The translations under genes and the position numbers were made by a program. A model generated the notes under the pieces. That model did no database searches, had not been told where the DNA came from, and saw nothing but the letters and a program-made list of their open reading frames with translations. From Leptospira biflexa serovar Patoc strain 'Patoc 1 (Paris)' (lineage in GTDB: Bacteria; Spirochaetota; Leptospiria; Leptospirales; Leptospiraceae): a stretch of DNA of 64,000 bases. The stretch spans positions 2,746,501-2,810,500 of the forward strand of contig NC_010602.1 of NCBI RefSeq assembly GCF_000017685.1, written 5' to 3'. Shown here one piece after another: positions 27,373 through 36,620 of the stretch. The first letter of the stretch is position 1, and each line of letters opens with the position of its first letter.

Positions 27373-27990
27373 TCAGAATCGAATGGTTTTTACTTCTGCA
27401 CCAGTCAATTGAGGGAGTTTCCCTTTCACCGCTTCCAAAACTTCTTTCGCGTCCTCCAAACGGTAAAAATAGCCTGCAAATAATTTTCCAGTCGAAGTTC
27501 GAAAGATCCGACCACGGAGATTTGGCTGTGAACCTATCAATTGTTTTCCGATGGATACGGCTTCCTCCGGACTAAAATCACCAATTTGCACCATATAATT
27601 GATTTGGTCATTCTTCGGTGGGAACATGAGTGTGGCAGGGAAAGGAGAACGGGCACTCTCGTCAGATCCCAATCTTTCGTTTGGGTCGGTTTGATAGGAT
27701 TCTTGGTCTCGTTCCGAAAGTTTCGGCTGGGATTGTGACTTGGTTCCCACATTAGAAAAGGATGTTTCCGCTTTTTCTTTGAATTTACTCTCTTTTTGGC
27801 CCAATTGGATCCCAACCACCATTCCTGATGTGAAGAGTAAAATTCCCCCAATGAGGAGGATGAATGCCGATTTTGGTTTGGTTCCGCTAGTTAGAGAAGA
27901 TGGGGATTGGGAAAAGGAAGAATAGGAGGGAATCTCCCCTTCTAAGGGACGGCCTGATCTAAGCTTTCTGGAATAATCTATATTTTGCAT
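27373..27990 (-). CDS. SPOR-domain membrane protein
   Basis: A 205-residue protein, starting at ATG 27988-27990 (MQNIDYSRKL). The longer open frame to 28092 has no supporting signal. It has one membrane segment (AFILLIGGILLFTSGMVVGI), a Ser/Gln/Asp-rich linker and a C-terminal SPOR-like domain (YMVQIGDFSPEEAVSIGKQL, then GKLFAGYFYRLEDAKEVLEA). SPOR domains bind denuded glycan at division septa. It lies upstream of carD with the carD promoter in between, so it is transcribed separately or reads through. Confidence 0.75.
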   Translation of the reverse strand: MQNIDYSRKLRSGRPLEGEIPSYSSFSQSPSSLTSGTKPKSAFILLIGGILLFTSGMVVGIQLGQKESKFKEKAETSFSNVGTKSQSQPKLSERDQESYQTDPNERLGSDESARSPFPATLMFPPKNDQINYMVQIGDFSPEEAVSIGKQLIGSQPNLRGRIFRTSTGKLFAGYFYRLEDAKEVLEAVKGKLPQLTGAEVKTIRF

Positions 27991-28185
27991 GGGCGTTCCG
28001 ATTTCTCTATTACTACCATTGTCGGAAACAAAACTGAAAAAATAGAATGGTTTTTTTGCGATTTGGGCTCTCACAAAGAACCGCTTGTCCATTGCGGAAA
28101 AAACAAAAATACATTATCTCTGACGACGAGATAAAAATGAAAAATCGCGTTGCCAATTATATTGATCGTTGTTCGATCTATCAAA

Positions 28186-29040
28186 ATGAACCAATTATTT
28201 GCAAGAACCGCTAAACTAGCATTATTCACCACAACCTTACTGACAATAGGTTGTGCCACGATGTTCAAAACGACAACACATAGACCCATTCAAGTGTATG
28301 CAGACCAGTTAGAATCGAGTATTTATCTAGATGAAGAAAAGGTAAGTGAAACTTTTCACCAAATCGAGTATCCAGTAAAAACTGATAAAAAATTCAATTA
28401 TCGAGTTGAAAAAAATGGGTTTGAACCAAAGTCCTTTGTTGTTGAAAAAAAATTCAATAAGTTTGCATATTTGAATTTATTAACATTCCTATTTTCTCCT
28501 ATTTTGTTTTTAATCGACCATTCAAATGATGCACTATTTGTTTACAAATGGCCGGAAGAAAACATCAAACTTGATGTAAACGAAAAATATAAAGAAAAAA
28601 CGGATACGGCTACCTATAAACAATTTGAATCCGATCGTGCAAAACTGAAGAACACCAAAGGATTGATTGTATTCAATGCATATGTAACAGGCGTTCTAGT
28701 AAAGGATGGCGACGGGAATCAATATGATATCAAATCGGCACCGTTCCTATTTTTACCTGGAAATTTTGAAGTACAATCAAAGTTTTATACCACTTTTAAA
28801 AAAGGAAGTTACCAACACACGTATACTGCCAAAACTCCGATCACAAGTAAGTTGACATTACAATCTGCCATGGCTACGGCTGTTTGTACAGATTACGATA
28901 GCGTTAAAAATACAACGACTCATACCCTAGTATCAACTGGAAAACCAAATCCTTATTTTGCCTCGGATACAATCTTAAGAAGTTTTGATATCACACGTTA
29001 TTGCCCAAAATCAGACTTCATGCAAAAGGTAAACCCTTAA
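28186..29040 (+). CDS. Putative lipoprotein of unknown function
   Basis: A 284-residue protein from ATG 28186. The signal ends LFTTTLLTIGC, a spirochaete-type lipobox with Cys23 as the lipid site. A second hydrophobic stretch (YLNLLTFLFSPILFLI) lies near residue 110. An N-terminal part with PVKTDKKFNYRVEKNGFEPKSF resembles PEGA-like surface domains. The 195-base gap to the divergent SPOR gene (27991-28185) shows AT-rich sequence but no box I trust. Confidence 0.65.
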   Translation: MNQLFARTAKLALFTTTLLTIGCATMFKTTTHRPIQVYADQLESSIYLDEEKVSETFHQIEYPVKTDKKFNYRVEKNGFEPKSFVVEKKFNKFAYLNLLTFLFSPILFLIDHSNDALFVYKWPEENIKLDVNEKYKEKTDTATYKQFESDRAKLKNTKGLIVFNAYVTGVLVKDGDGNQYDIKSAPFLFLPGNFEVQSKFYTTFKKGSYQHTYTAKTPITSKLTLQSAMATAVCTDYDSVKNTTTHTLVSTGKPNPYFASDTILRSFDITRYCPKSDFMQKVNP

Positions 29041-29156
29041 GCGAAACCTCGATCAAGAAGAATCATTCGGATGAGTATTGATTGTTTTCAACTCTGAATC
29101 TCACCGAATATTCATTGATCCATTTGTAAATCATAGGAAATTTGTAAGAGTTTCCT

Positions 29157-29783
29157 ATGAATTGCCCACTCTGTGAAGCGACCTCCAATCCATTTCATCA
29201 AAATAAATTCCGCTCCTATTCAAGGTGCACAAATTGTTTTGCTATATTTATGGACTTTGAGTATCGCCCGACAAACGAAGAAGAGAAAAAAAGATACTTA
29301 GAACATAACAATGATATTCTGGATACCAATTACCAAAACTTTTTAAAACCAATTGTGGAAAAGGTAATTCAATTCCAAACACCAGAAGATAGTGGAATGG
29401 ATTTTGGCGCAGGGCCAGGTCCTGTCGTTGCATATCTATTAAAACAAAGTGGATATGAGATTTGTTTGTATGATCCTTACTTCCACCCAAATGAAGAAAA
29501 TTTGAGTCGGTCATACGATTATATCATTTTAACGGAAGTGGTTGAACATTTCCACGATCCAAAAAAAGAATTCCAAAAACTACACTCACTCTTAAAACCG
29601 AAAGGTAGGTTGTACATCCTCACCCATCCATACGACGATTCCATTGTATTTGAAAACTGGTATTACAAAAACGACCAAACACATACTTTCTTTTATACAA
29701 AAAATACATTTGATTGGATCAAAAGTTTTTTTGAATTCCAATCTTTGGAGATTTTGGATCGCATCATCCTATTCCAAAAATAG
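29157..29783 (+). CDS. Class I SAM-dependent methyltransferase with zinc ribbon
   Basis: A 208-residue methyltransferase. The N-terminus has a four-cysteine zinc ribbon (CPLC at 3-6 and CTNC at about 24-27). The SAM-binding motif I is MDFGAGPGPVVAYLL, followed by acidic CLYDPYF and a motif-IV-like ILTEVVEHFHDP. Zinc-ribbon methyltransferases of this type often act on small molecules or sugars, but the substrate here is unknown. It precedes the convergent PP2C gene by only six bases. Confidence 0.8.
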   Translation: MNCPLCEATSNPFHQNKFRSYSRCTNCFAIFMDFEYRPTNEEEKKRYLEHNNDILDTNYQNFLKPIVEKVIQFQTPEDSGMDFGAGPGPVVAYLLKQSGYEICLYDPYFHPNEENLSRSYDYIILTEVVEHFHDPKKEFQKLHSLLKPKGRLYILTHPYDDSIVFENWYYKNDQTHTFFYTKNTFDWIKSFFEFQSLEILDRIILFQK

Positions 29784-29789
29784 AAATCT

Positions 29790-31742
29790 CTACAAAAGAG
29801 CAATGAGCTCTTGGATTTTTTTGTGTTCTGGATTTGTCTGCTTCAATTGTTGCACCAAATATTGAGCCCTATCCTTATCACCCAATAATCGACAAACATC
29901 TGCAAGATGGATCAAGTTTCGGATATTATTGGGTTGCCTAAGTCTCACACGTTCGCTAAGTTCCTGTGATTCTTCCAAAAAAGAGGGAGATTTATAAATG
30001 GAATAGAGCCGTTTGTATAACACAGAAGTATGGAACATCCAACTTGAATCTGAAGGGAAATTTTCTAAAGCCAAACTAGCGTATTCCATAGCTTTTAACA
30101 AAACGCCCTCTTTTTCATACAAACGTGATATGTATTTTAATTCTTGTACCGAAATATCTAAAGCAGAGTGATAAGAAAGTAAAACATCCAAAGCTTTACT
30201 GAACTGTTTTTCTTTGATCCATTGTTTTGCTTCTTCCCAATTTTTTCCAGCTCTTGAATTTGATTTTAAATTATATTCGAGAGAAATGATACTTAAATCA
30301 TCTGAATATTTCCCTTTGGATTGTAAAACTTTTGTTAAAGAAGATATATTACCATTCGATTCTTCGATTGCATCCAGAATTAGATTTTGATTTTCATTGA
30401 TATCTCGAAATTTCCCAGATTCAGAGATTACTAAATCATCCTTTCCATCAGAACCACAAAAGATTTTATCACCTTGTTTCATTTGGTAGATCGATATAAA
30501 TCGATTGGTTGGAACTTCCATCACACCTAATTTATAGTAATAGACGTCTTCTTCGATGAATTTTGCCTTCCCATCTCTATATAAGATGACCCAAGGATGT
30601 TCTAAATTGATAAAATACAATGTACCAGTAGACTCTTCCAATAGTCCTATCACGGCCGAAACAAGCATAGCACCGTCAAAGGTTTCGAAGATCTTTTGTA
30701 GGTCTAGGTATGAATCATGTAACCATCTTTCAGGCGATCGATTCGAGGATTCCGGATCCATTTTGGAACGGATGATAATGGAGTTGTATACGGCTCCGAG
30801 CACGATGGCTCCCCCTGCTCCTTGGATTGATTTTCCCATTGCATCCCCATTAATGAATGCTTTGTATCGTTTGCCTTGTAAAATTAGATTGTAAACAGAT
30901 AAATAATCACCACCTAACTGGTATTCCTTTCCTCTAAAATGAAACTTTTTGTATTGATTGAGAACAGTTTCGATGGTGACAGCATTTCCATCGGTTTCCT
31001 TTCCGATTAAGGGTTCAAATAATAAAGAAGTGAGAAAATAATCACCATCTTGTTGTGTTTTTAAAATTTGGATTTCTTCAGCTGTCTTTGTGACCTCCTC
31101 ATTTTTTTTGATCACTGTGAGATGATTCAGAAAAGAATGAAACCGATACCTTTCGATGATGAGCCCACTAAAAACTCCTAATAGATAACTAAGAGTTAAA
31201 TTTTGCATGGAATAGGCTGCGGCAGGTGTATCTAAATTTGGTTTGTAGATATAAACAGAAACCAAAAATATCAAAATGGAAATGGGATAATAAATAAAGA
31301 TAGTTTTCCTTGGGAGAGGTAAAAATGAAAGAACAATGACTACCATTTGGTAACCAGAAACATAAGGTGCATCGTCTGCAATGCGACCTGTATAATACGC
31401 AGCAGTAAACAGTATATAACCGTACACAACGTAACCCCAAACCAATCCTTCCATACGTGAATGGATGTTTTTAGAATGGTTGATCAATATGAGAAAAATA
31501 TAAGCTAGGCAAAGTAAGGAAAAACCGATGCGATAATAGAATAATTCAGGGAATTCAGGATGGAGTTTTGCATCTGTATCAAAGGCAAATCCAAGAAGAG
31601 CAACACATCCAATGAGACTTCCTGGGATTTGGATGATCCGCATGTGGCGGTCCAATTCTTGGCAATACTCAGAACCATATGTACGTCGCTCTGGGATTAA
31701 ATCTAGAAATTTAGACAGGATCGCCTGGAGGTGTTGCATCAC
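29790..31742 (-). CDS. Membrane PP2C/SpoIIE-type phosphatase with TPR-like tail
   Basis: A 650-residue signalling protein. Residues 30-205 hold about six membrane segments. A SpoIIE-type serine phosphatase domain follows (about 240-480), with GGDYLSVYNL, FINGDAMGKSIQGAGG and DKIFCGSDGKDDLV supplying the metal-binding acidic residues. The last 150 residues look like TPR helices. Such enzymes dephosphorylate STAS antagonists such as those at 18862 and 43812, though partnership is only inferred. It is downstream of the cox operon, separated by a terminator. Confidence 0.82.
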   Translation of the reverse strand: MMQHLQAILSKFLDLIPERRTYGSEYCQELDRHMRIIQIPGSLIGCVALLGFAFDTDAKLHPEFPELFYYRIGFSLLCLAYIFLILINHSKNIHSRMEGLVWGYVVYGYILFTAAYYTGRIADDAPYVSGYQMVVIVLSFLPLPRKTIFIYYPISILIFLVSVYIYKPNLDTPAAAYSMQNLTLSYLLGVFSGLIIERYRFHSFLNHLTVIKKNEEVTKTAEEIQILKTQQDGDYFLTSLLFEPLIGKETDGNAVTIETVLNQYKKFHFRGKEYQLGGDYLSVYNLILQGKRYKAFINGDAMGKSIQGAGGAIVLGAVYNSIIIRSKMDPESSNRSPERWLHDSYLDLQKIFETFDGAMLVSAVIGLLEESTGTLYFINLEHPWVILYRDGKAKFIEEDVYYYKLGVMEVPTNRFISIYQMKQGDKIFCGSDGKDDLVISESGKFRDINENQNLILDAIEESNGNISSLTKVLQSKGKYSDDLSIISLEYNLKSNSRAGKNWEEAKQWIKEKQFSKALDVLLSYHSALDISVQELKYISRLYEKEGVLLKAMEYASLALENFPSDSSWMFHTSVLYKRLYSIYKSPSFLEESQELSERVRLRQPNNIRNLIHLADVCRLLGDKDRAQYLVQQLKQTNPEHKKIQELIALL

Positions 31743-31761
31743 GATAGATCATTAGACGAAA

Positions 31762-31783
31762 AAACCCGCGCAGAGGCGGGTTT
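31762..31783 (-). terminator. Terminator of the cytochrome oxidase operon
   Basis: An 8-bp stem AAACCCGC (31762-31769) pairs with GCGGGTTT (31776-31783) around a six-base loop. On the minus strand the stem is followed by TTTT, about 28 bases after the end of the subunit IV gene. Confidence 0.8.
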
Positions 31784-31810
31784 CTTCTCTCACTCATTTC
31801 TAATATTTTC

Positions 31811-32407
31811 TTAGAAAAAAGTTTTTACTGGTGTTTCTGTTGTCGGTGCAATTCGGGAAATGATATCTCCAAACGAAAATGCAAAGAGGAGTGCAAGGAA
31901 AGCAAATGCCGAGAGGAAAATCACTCGGTTTAGCATATTGTCATACTTTAAATGCATAAAGTAAGCCAATACAAAGAATGCCTTACAAGTTGCCACAGCC
32001 ATTGCGACAATCATATTCCATTTGCCAAGGTCGTATTGAGCCACCCAAACCGTGACAAATGTTCCAAAGAAAAGAGCAAGTAAGACATACACATATGTTT
32101 TGATGGAAATCACATGGTGTTCGTGCTCTTCTTCCTCTTCCCCGTCTTCCACCCACATAGAAGCCGAAGCGTGGTCTTCTTTGTGGTCTTCATCACCCAA
32201 AACAAACTTCAAAAGTTTGTTCTCTTTGTTTTCAGATGTGAATTTAGAAAAACGATCTGTTTGGAAAAATTGTCCAAACCAGTTGACGATGAATCCTAAG
32301 ATGGTCGCAGTTGCAATCCCTGGAGCAAAGATTCCAAACCCAAGAACAGGTGTAAAAACAGCTACGAGTGCAATGAAGTAGAGTCCGTAATTGATGACGT
32401 ATTCCAT
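31811..32407 (-). CDS. Cytochrome c oxidase subunit IV-like protein, extended
   Basis: A 198-residue membrane protein. The C-terminal half has three membrane segments and matches the CyoD/COX4_pro subunit (YVYVLLALFFGTFVTVWVAQ, FFVLAYFMHLKYD). The N-terminal 45 residues add one or two more membrane segments (IALVAVFTPVLGFGIFAPG), joined by a highly acidic and His-rich linker (LGDEDHKEDH, EEEEEHEHHV). The extension looks like a small extra oxidase subunit fused in front. It is the last gene of the cox operon, 14 bases after ctaE. Confidence 0.8.
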   Translation of the reverse strand: MEYVINYGLYFIALVAVFTPVLGFGIFAPGIATATILGFIVNWFGQFFQTDRFSKFTSENKENKLLKFVLGDEDHKEDHASASMWVEDGEEEEEHEHHVISIKTYVYVLLALFFGTFVTVWVAQYDLGKWNMIVAMAVATCKAFFVLAYFMHLKYDNMLNRVIFLSAFAFLALLFAFSFGDIISRIAPTTETPVKTFF

Positions 32408-32420
32408 TTTAAATTCCCTA

Positions 32421-33194
32421 TTATCCTACTAAGTATAGAAGTGGGAAAAGGTAAATCCATACCAAGTCCACAACGTGCCAAAACAAACCCACACCTTCTA
32501 CAGGAGTGTAGTATTCAGGTCCCACTTTTCTTCTTAAAGTTTTGATGAAAATCCAGAAGATCAGAAGTGCACCGGCCACAACGTGGATCCCGTGAAGCCC
32601 TGTCATCACAAAGTAAAAGCCGTAGAACATTTCCCATTTTGGTTGGGAAATCACAGCTTTTAAGCGAGCGACTTCTTCTGCATTCACATGGTTTTTTTCA
32701 AGTTCCGCTGGGTTCTTTAGAAGTGCAGAAATTTTTGATTCGCACTCAGCTCGTTTTCCACCAGCACCACAAGTTGGGTCCACTAAGGAAAACTTACCAG
32801 GAACCGTTCCCACATGGAACTTGTGACTGTATTCAAAATACTTGATGACCATGAAGGCACCAGCACATGCGATTGTGAGCGCAAGCATGATGGCTGCAAT
32901 TTTATGGAGACCACGTTGCACATAATTGATGGCGGCAGCCATGGTGAAGGAACTCACGAGGAGAACCACTGTGTTCACAGCACCCATTTTCCAATCCAAA
33001 GTTTCGGAACCATTTTTGAAAACGGTAGGATACAAAGAATGGTAGATGAGGTAACCTACGAATAGGCCACCAAACATCAGGATTTCAGTGCAAAGGAATA
33101 ACCAAATTCCTTGTTTGGAAGAGGCATATTGGTGTTCTGCACTCTTAAAATGGTGTTGGTGTTGAAATTCACTTGAAGAACTAACGGAAGTCAT
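32421..33194 (-). CDS. ctaE: Cytochrome c oxidase subunit III with loop insertion
   Basis: A 257-residue subunit III of heme-copper oxidase with about five membrane segments. Typical motifs are present: GIWLFLCTEILMFGGLF near the start, YFVMTGLHGIHV and FWHVVDLVWIYLFPLLYL at the end. A soluble insertion of about 50 residues (about 132-187) separates the middle membrane segments and carries two cysteines (142 and 151). It overlaps the end of ctaD by 14 bases. Confidence 0.92.
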   Translation of the reverse strand: MTSVSSSSEFQHQHHFKSAEHQYASSKQGIWLFLCTEILMFGGLFVGYLIYHSLYPTVFKNGSETLDWKMGAVNTVVLLVSSFTMAAAINYVQRGLHKIAAIMLALTIACAGAFMVIKYFEYSHKFHVGTVPGKFSLVDPTCGAGGKRAECESKISALLKNPAELEKNHVNAEEVARLKAVISQPKWEMFYGFYFVMTGLHGIHVVAGALLIFWIFIKTLRRKVGPEYYTPVEGVGLFWHVVDLVWIYLFPLLYLVG

Positions 33195-34794
33195 ATGGCC
33201 CTGCAGTTACTGTTGGAGTATTGATAAAGTTTTCGTGTGGAGGTGGAGAAGACGTTTGCCATTCGAGTGTTTTTGCACCCCAAGGGTTATCAGAAGCCTT
33301 TTCGCCTTTAAAAATTCCATGAATGATCGTGATGAGTCCTACTAAGAAACCAAGACCAATGAGCCAAGACCCTACGGTTGAAATTTGGTTTAAGTTTGTG
33401 TATTCAGGAAGGTAATCGAAGTAACGTCTTGGCATTCCCATCGCACCGAGTACGAATTGTGGAAAGAAAGTTACGTTGAATCCTGTAAAGATGAGAACCC
33501 AAGAAATACGTCCACCAAGGTCAGAAGTCATCCTTCCAAACATCTTAGGGAACCAATAGAAGATTCCACCCATCAGTGCCATGAGTGTTCCCCCTACCAT
33601 TACGTAGTGGAAGTGAGCAACAACAAAGTAAGTGTCATGGAAGTGAACGTCCATACCAGTGGAAGCAAGGAATACCCCTGTCAAACCACCGATGGTAAAG
33701 AGGAACATAAAACCAAGAGCGAAGAGCATGGGCGCTTCGAATGTGACTGTTCCGCGATACATTGTGGAAATCCAGTTGAAGAGTTTGATGGCAGTGGGAA
33801 CCCCAACAAACATAGTGATGATGGAGAAAACAATCCCAGCAAGTGTGGATTGGCCAGACACAAACATATGGTGTCCCCAAACTAGGAAGGAGACTGCAGC
33901 AATCGCAACCGATGAGTAAGCAATCGCACGGTAACCAAAAATTGTTTTTTTGGAGAATGCTGTGATGAGTTCAGAAATCACACCCATCGCAGGGAGGATC
34001 ATGATGTACACCGCAGGGTGAGAGTAGAACCAGAAGAAGTGTTGGAAAAGGACAGGGTCCCCACCGAGGTCTGGATCAAAAATTCCAACTCCAAGAGTTT
34101 TCTCAGCTCCGATGAGGAGGAGAGTGATCGCAAGGATCGGTGTAGCAAGAATTTGGATGATGGATGTAGAGTAGAGTGCCCAAATCATAAGTGGGATTCG
34201 ATCCATTGTCATTCCCGGTGCTCGGAGTTTGTGAGTGGTGACGATGAAGTTTAGTCCCGTTAAGATGGAAGAAAATCCCATGGTAAACGCACCCAAAACC
34301 AGTAAAATCACCCCATTAGATGTTTTTGCTGTAGAGTACGGAGTGTAGAATGTCCAACCTGTGTCCACTTGGTTAAAAACCATAGAAGATGCAGCAATCG
34401 CAGCACCCGCAATGAAAATGTAGTAAGAGGCAAGGTTGAGCCTTGGGAAGGCAACGTCTTTGGCACCGAGTTGGATCGGGAGGACAAAGTTTCCAAGGAA
34501 AGCAGGAATTCCGGGAATGATCACCATAAATACCATGATGGCACCATGGAAGGTCATGAACTTGTTATACGTGTCTGGATCTAGGAGTGGTTCTGCACCA
34601 AATTTTGCTAAGTGCAGACGGATTCCCAATGCAAAGAAACCACCAATTAGAAAAAGGGTAGAAACTGTTGCAAAGTACATAAGTCCAATGCGTTTGTGGT
34701 CCAGAGTGGTCATCCAAGACCAGATTCCAGATCCGTGGTTCAGGTAATTATGGTCTGTGTGACCATGTTCGGTTTTTGTATGTGCTGAACTCAT
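33181..34794 (-). CDS. ctaD: Cytochrome c oxidase subunit I (A2-type)
   Basis: Catalytic heme-copper subunit, 537 residues, about twelve membrane segments. The heme and copper ligands are visible in MTFHGAIMVF, HPAVY, and HDTYFVVAHFHYV. At the end of the D channel it has YSHPAVY (257-263) in place of the usual GHPEVY, so the conserved Glu is replaced by the Tyr-Ser pair that marks A2-type oxidases such as caa3 enzymes. The H259-Y263 cross-link pair is present. It reduces oxygen to water while pumping protons. Confidence 0.95.
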   Translation of the reverse strand: MSSAHTKTEHGHTDHNYLNHGSGIWSWMTTLDHKRIGLMYFATVSTLFLIGGFFALGIRLHLAKFGAEPLLDPDTYNKFMTFHGAIMVFMVIIPGIPAFLGNFVLPIQLGAKDVAFPRLNLASYYIFIAGAAIAASSMVFNQVDTGWTFYTPYSTAKTSNGVILLVLGAFTMGFSSILTGLNFIVTTHKLRAPGMTMDRIPLMIWALYSTSIIQILATPILAITLLLIGAEKTLGVGIFDPDLGGDPVLFQHFFWFYSHPAVYIMILPAMGVISELITAFSKKTIFGYRAIAYSSVAIAAVSFLVWGHHMFVSGQSTLAGIVFSIITMFVGVPTAIKLFNWISTMYRGTVTFEAPMLFALGFMFLFTIGGLTGVFLASTGMDVHFHDTYFVVAHFHYVMVGGTLMALMGGIFYWFPKMFGRMTSDLGGRISWVLIFTGFNVTFFPQFVLGAMGMPRRYFDYLPEYTNLNQISTVGSWLIGLGFLVGLITIIHGIFKGEKASDNPWGAKTLEWQTSSPPPHENFINTPTVTAGPYDFR

Positions 34795-34803
34795 CTCTCT
34801 TCC

Positions 34804-35766
34804 TTATTTAATGGATTTGATATATTCAATTAAGTTGGCAACGTCTTCATCAGACAATTGGCCTTGGAATAACGGCATGGCTGCTGGGTAAGTTTCTACA
34901 ATTTTTGCAGAAGATACCAAGATGGATTCGCGAAGGTAATTTTCATCCGCCTTAGCTTTGGTTCCATCAGCAAACTTACGCTCCGATCCAAAAAGACCTT
35001 TCATTGTTGGTCCAACAACTCGGGATCCATCAATGGAGTGACAAGAAGCGCAAGCTTTTTGGGCAAACAAAACTTTCCCTAAGTCAGCAGGAGAGTCCGC
35101 ACCTTTTTTCTCAGCATGGTACCAAGCCGCATATTCTTCAGAAGGGATCGCTTTGATTTTGATCATCATTCCGGAGTGTTTGGTTCCGCAATATTCTGTA
35201 CAAAAAACGATGTATTCTCCTGGTTGTTTTGGCTCAAACCAAAGTTGAGTGAGTTTTCCTGGAACCGCATCTTGTTTGGTTCGGAAAGCCGGAACATAAA
35301 AACTATGGATGACGTCTTTCGAAGTGAGAATGAGTTTCGTTGCTTTTCCAGCAGGAACAATCATTGGATCATTTGCTGAACTATAGAACTCTTTTCCATT
35401 CGCATAACGGTACGTCCATGCCCACTGTTCTGCAGTGACATGAATTTCTGCCGCCACGTCTTCTGGTGGGGTTCTCAGTTTTTCAAAAATAACCATACCC
35501 CAATAGAAAATTCCCATCATGATGACGAGAGGGATAAAGGACCAAAGGAACTCTGCAAAATTATTGTGAGTAATGTATGCGGATTTCTGGTCTACACTTG
35601 TACGTTTGAACTTGATGAGGAACCATGTCATTCCACCAATCAAGATGACAAACGAAACAAGGCTTGCGATGATCAGAAATGCATAGAGAAGATCGACTTC
35701 TTTTGCGATTTCAGTGGCCTGGATAGGCATGAACGAGGTCGCTGGAATGAGACTGCTCCAAGACAT
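34804..35766 (-). CDS. ctaC: Cytochrome c oxidase subunit II fused to cytochrome c (caa3)
   Basis: A 320-residue subunit II. Two membrane segments (about 28-50 and 75-93) precede the cupredoxin domain. The CuA ligands are His154, Cys189, Cys193, His197 and Met200 (CTEYCGTKHSGM). A C-terminal cytochrome c domain carries the heme motif CASCH at 239-243 and ends with YIKSIK. The fusion makes this a caa3 oxidase, consistent with the A2-type subunit I. The gene abuts the Sco gene (stop TAG then ATG). Confidence 0.95.
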   Translation of the reverse strand: MSWSSLIPATSFMPIQATEIAKEVDLLYAFLIIASLVSFVILIGGMTWFLIKFKRTSVDQKSAYITHNNFAEFLWSFIPLVIMMGIFYWGMVIFEKLRTPPEDVAAEIHVTAEQWAWTYRYANGKEFYSSANDPMIVPAGKATKLILTSKDVIHSFYVPAFRTKQDAVPGKLTQLWFEPKQPGEYIVFCTEYCGTKHSGMMIKIKAIPSEEYAAWYHAEKKGADSPADLGKVLFAQKACASCHSIDGSRVVGPTMKGLFGSERKFADGTKAKADENYLRESILVSSAKIVETYPAAMPLFQGQLSDEDVANLIEYIKSIK

Positions 35767-36603
35767 CTATGTGACTCCTTGACGGTTGTTATTTGTTATT
35801 TTTCGCCAGTTTATGTATAAAAACGCACCGAGAAGGAGTAAGGTGACCGCCCCCCCGAATTGCATCATCCTGTATGCGTATATCGTATATTTATTTTTTC
35901 TAGGATCAAATTGAAAGCAAAATAAAGCAAACTTGTCCACAAAACTCCCAATCTTACCAGAAGATGCCTCAAGGAAGGCAAATTTTAAATCCCTTGGTTC
36001 GAGTTGGATGCCTTGGAAGATCCGAGACACTCTCCCATCGGGAGTCAAAACATACACACCACTTGCATGGATGTATTGTTTGGCTTCGCCGTCCCAAGCA
36101 TAACGAAAATCCAATTGTTTGGTGAGTGCATCAATGGATTCTTGTGAGCCTGTGAGTAAATGGAGGCCTGAATCTGCTCCCACTCTGCCGTATTCCTTCA
36201 AATAAGCCCCTTTTTTGGGAAACGAAATGGATTCGTTTTCTTTTGGATCGATGGATACCGCAATGTATTGGTATTCTTTGCCGAGTGACCAATCCAAATC
36301 CTTTAAACTTTTGAAGACACCATTGAGGTGAAAGTTACAAAGGGTGGGGCATTTAAAATAAACGGGAGAGAGAAGGACTGGTTTCCCTGCTGCGAGAAAA
36401 TCAGAAAAGAGAACTTCTTTGCCCGATTCATCTCGAAAAGGAATGTTGAGTTGCAACGTTTTGCCTGTAACATCCGAAAATCCAATGTTTTCCAATTCCT
36501 TAGGGAGTTTGTTTTCCCTTGTCAAGTTGGAGTGTGGGTCATACGCAGACACAGACTCGATGACAAGAAAGAAACAAAAACAAATGAAAATGCGGATGTT
36601 CAC
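35767..36603 (-). CDS. SCO1/SenC family copper chaperone
   Basis: A 278-residue exported protein (signal IRIFICFCFFLVIESVSA), starting at GTG 36601-36603. It has the thioredoxin-like fold with the copper-binding motif Cys85-P-T-L-Cys89 and the distal His179 (QYIHASGVYVL). A C-terminal membrane segment (GAVTLLLLGAFLYINW) anchors it. Sco proteins deliver copper to CuA of subunit II, encoded directly downstream with no gap. No good Shine-Dalgarno precedes the GTG. Confidence 0.9.
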   Translation of the reverse strand: MNIRIFICFCFFLVIESVSAYDPHSNLTRENKLPKELENIGFSDVTGKTLQLNIPFRDESGKEVLFSDFLAAGKPVLLSPVYFKCPTLCNFHLNGVFKSLKDLDWSLGKEYQYIAVSIDPKENESISFPKKGAYLKEYGRVGADSGLHLLTGSQESIDALTKQLDFRYAWDGEAKQYIHASGVYVLTPDGRVSRIFQGIQLEPRDLKFAFLEASSGKIGSFVDKFALFCFQFDPRKNKYTIYAYRMMQFGGAVTLLLLGAFLYINWRKITNNNRQGVT

Positions 36604-36620
36604 GTAATTTGGTTGTTACC

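Noticed and set aside
28137..28211. Small frame of 24 codons upstream of the lipoprotein gene
   Set aside because: It overlaps the lipoprotein start region, has only a poor ribosome binding site and no recognisable features.
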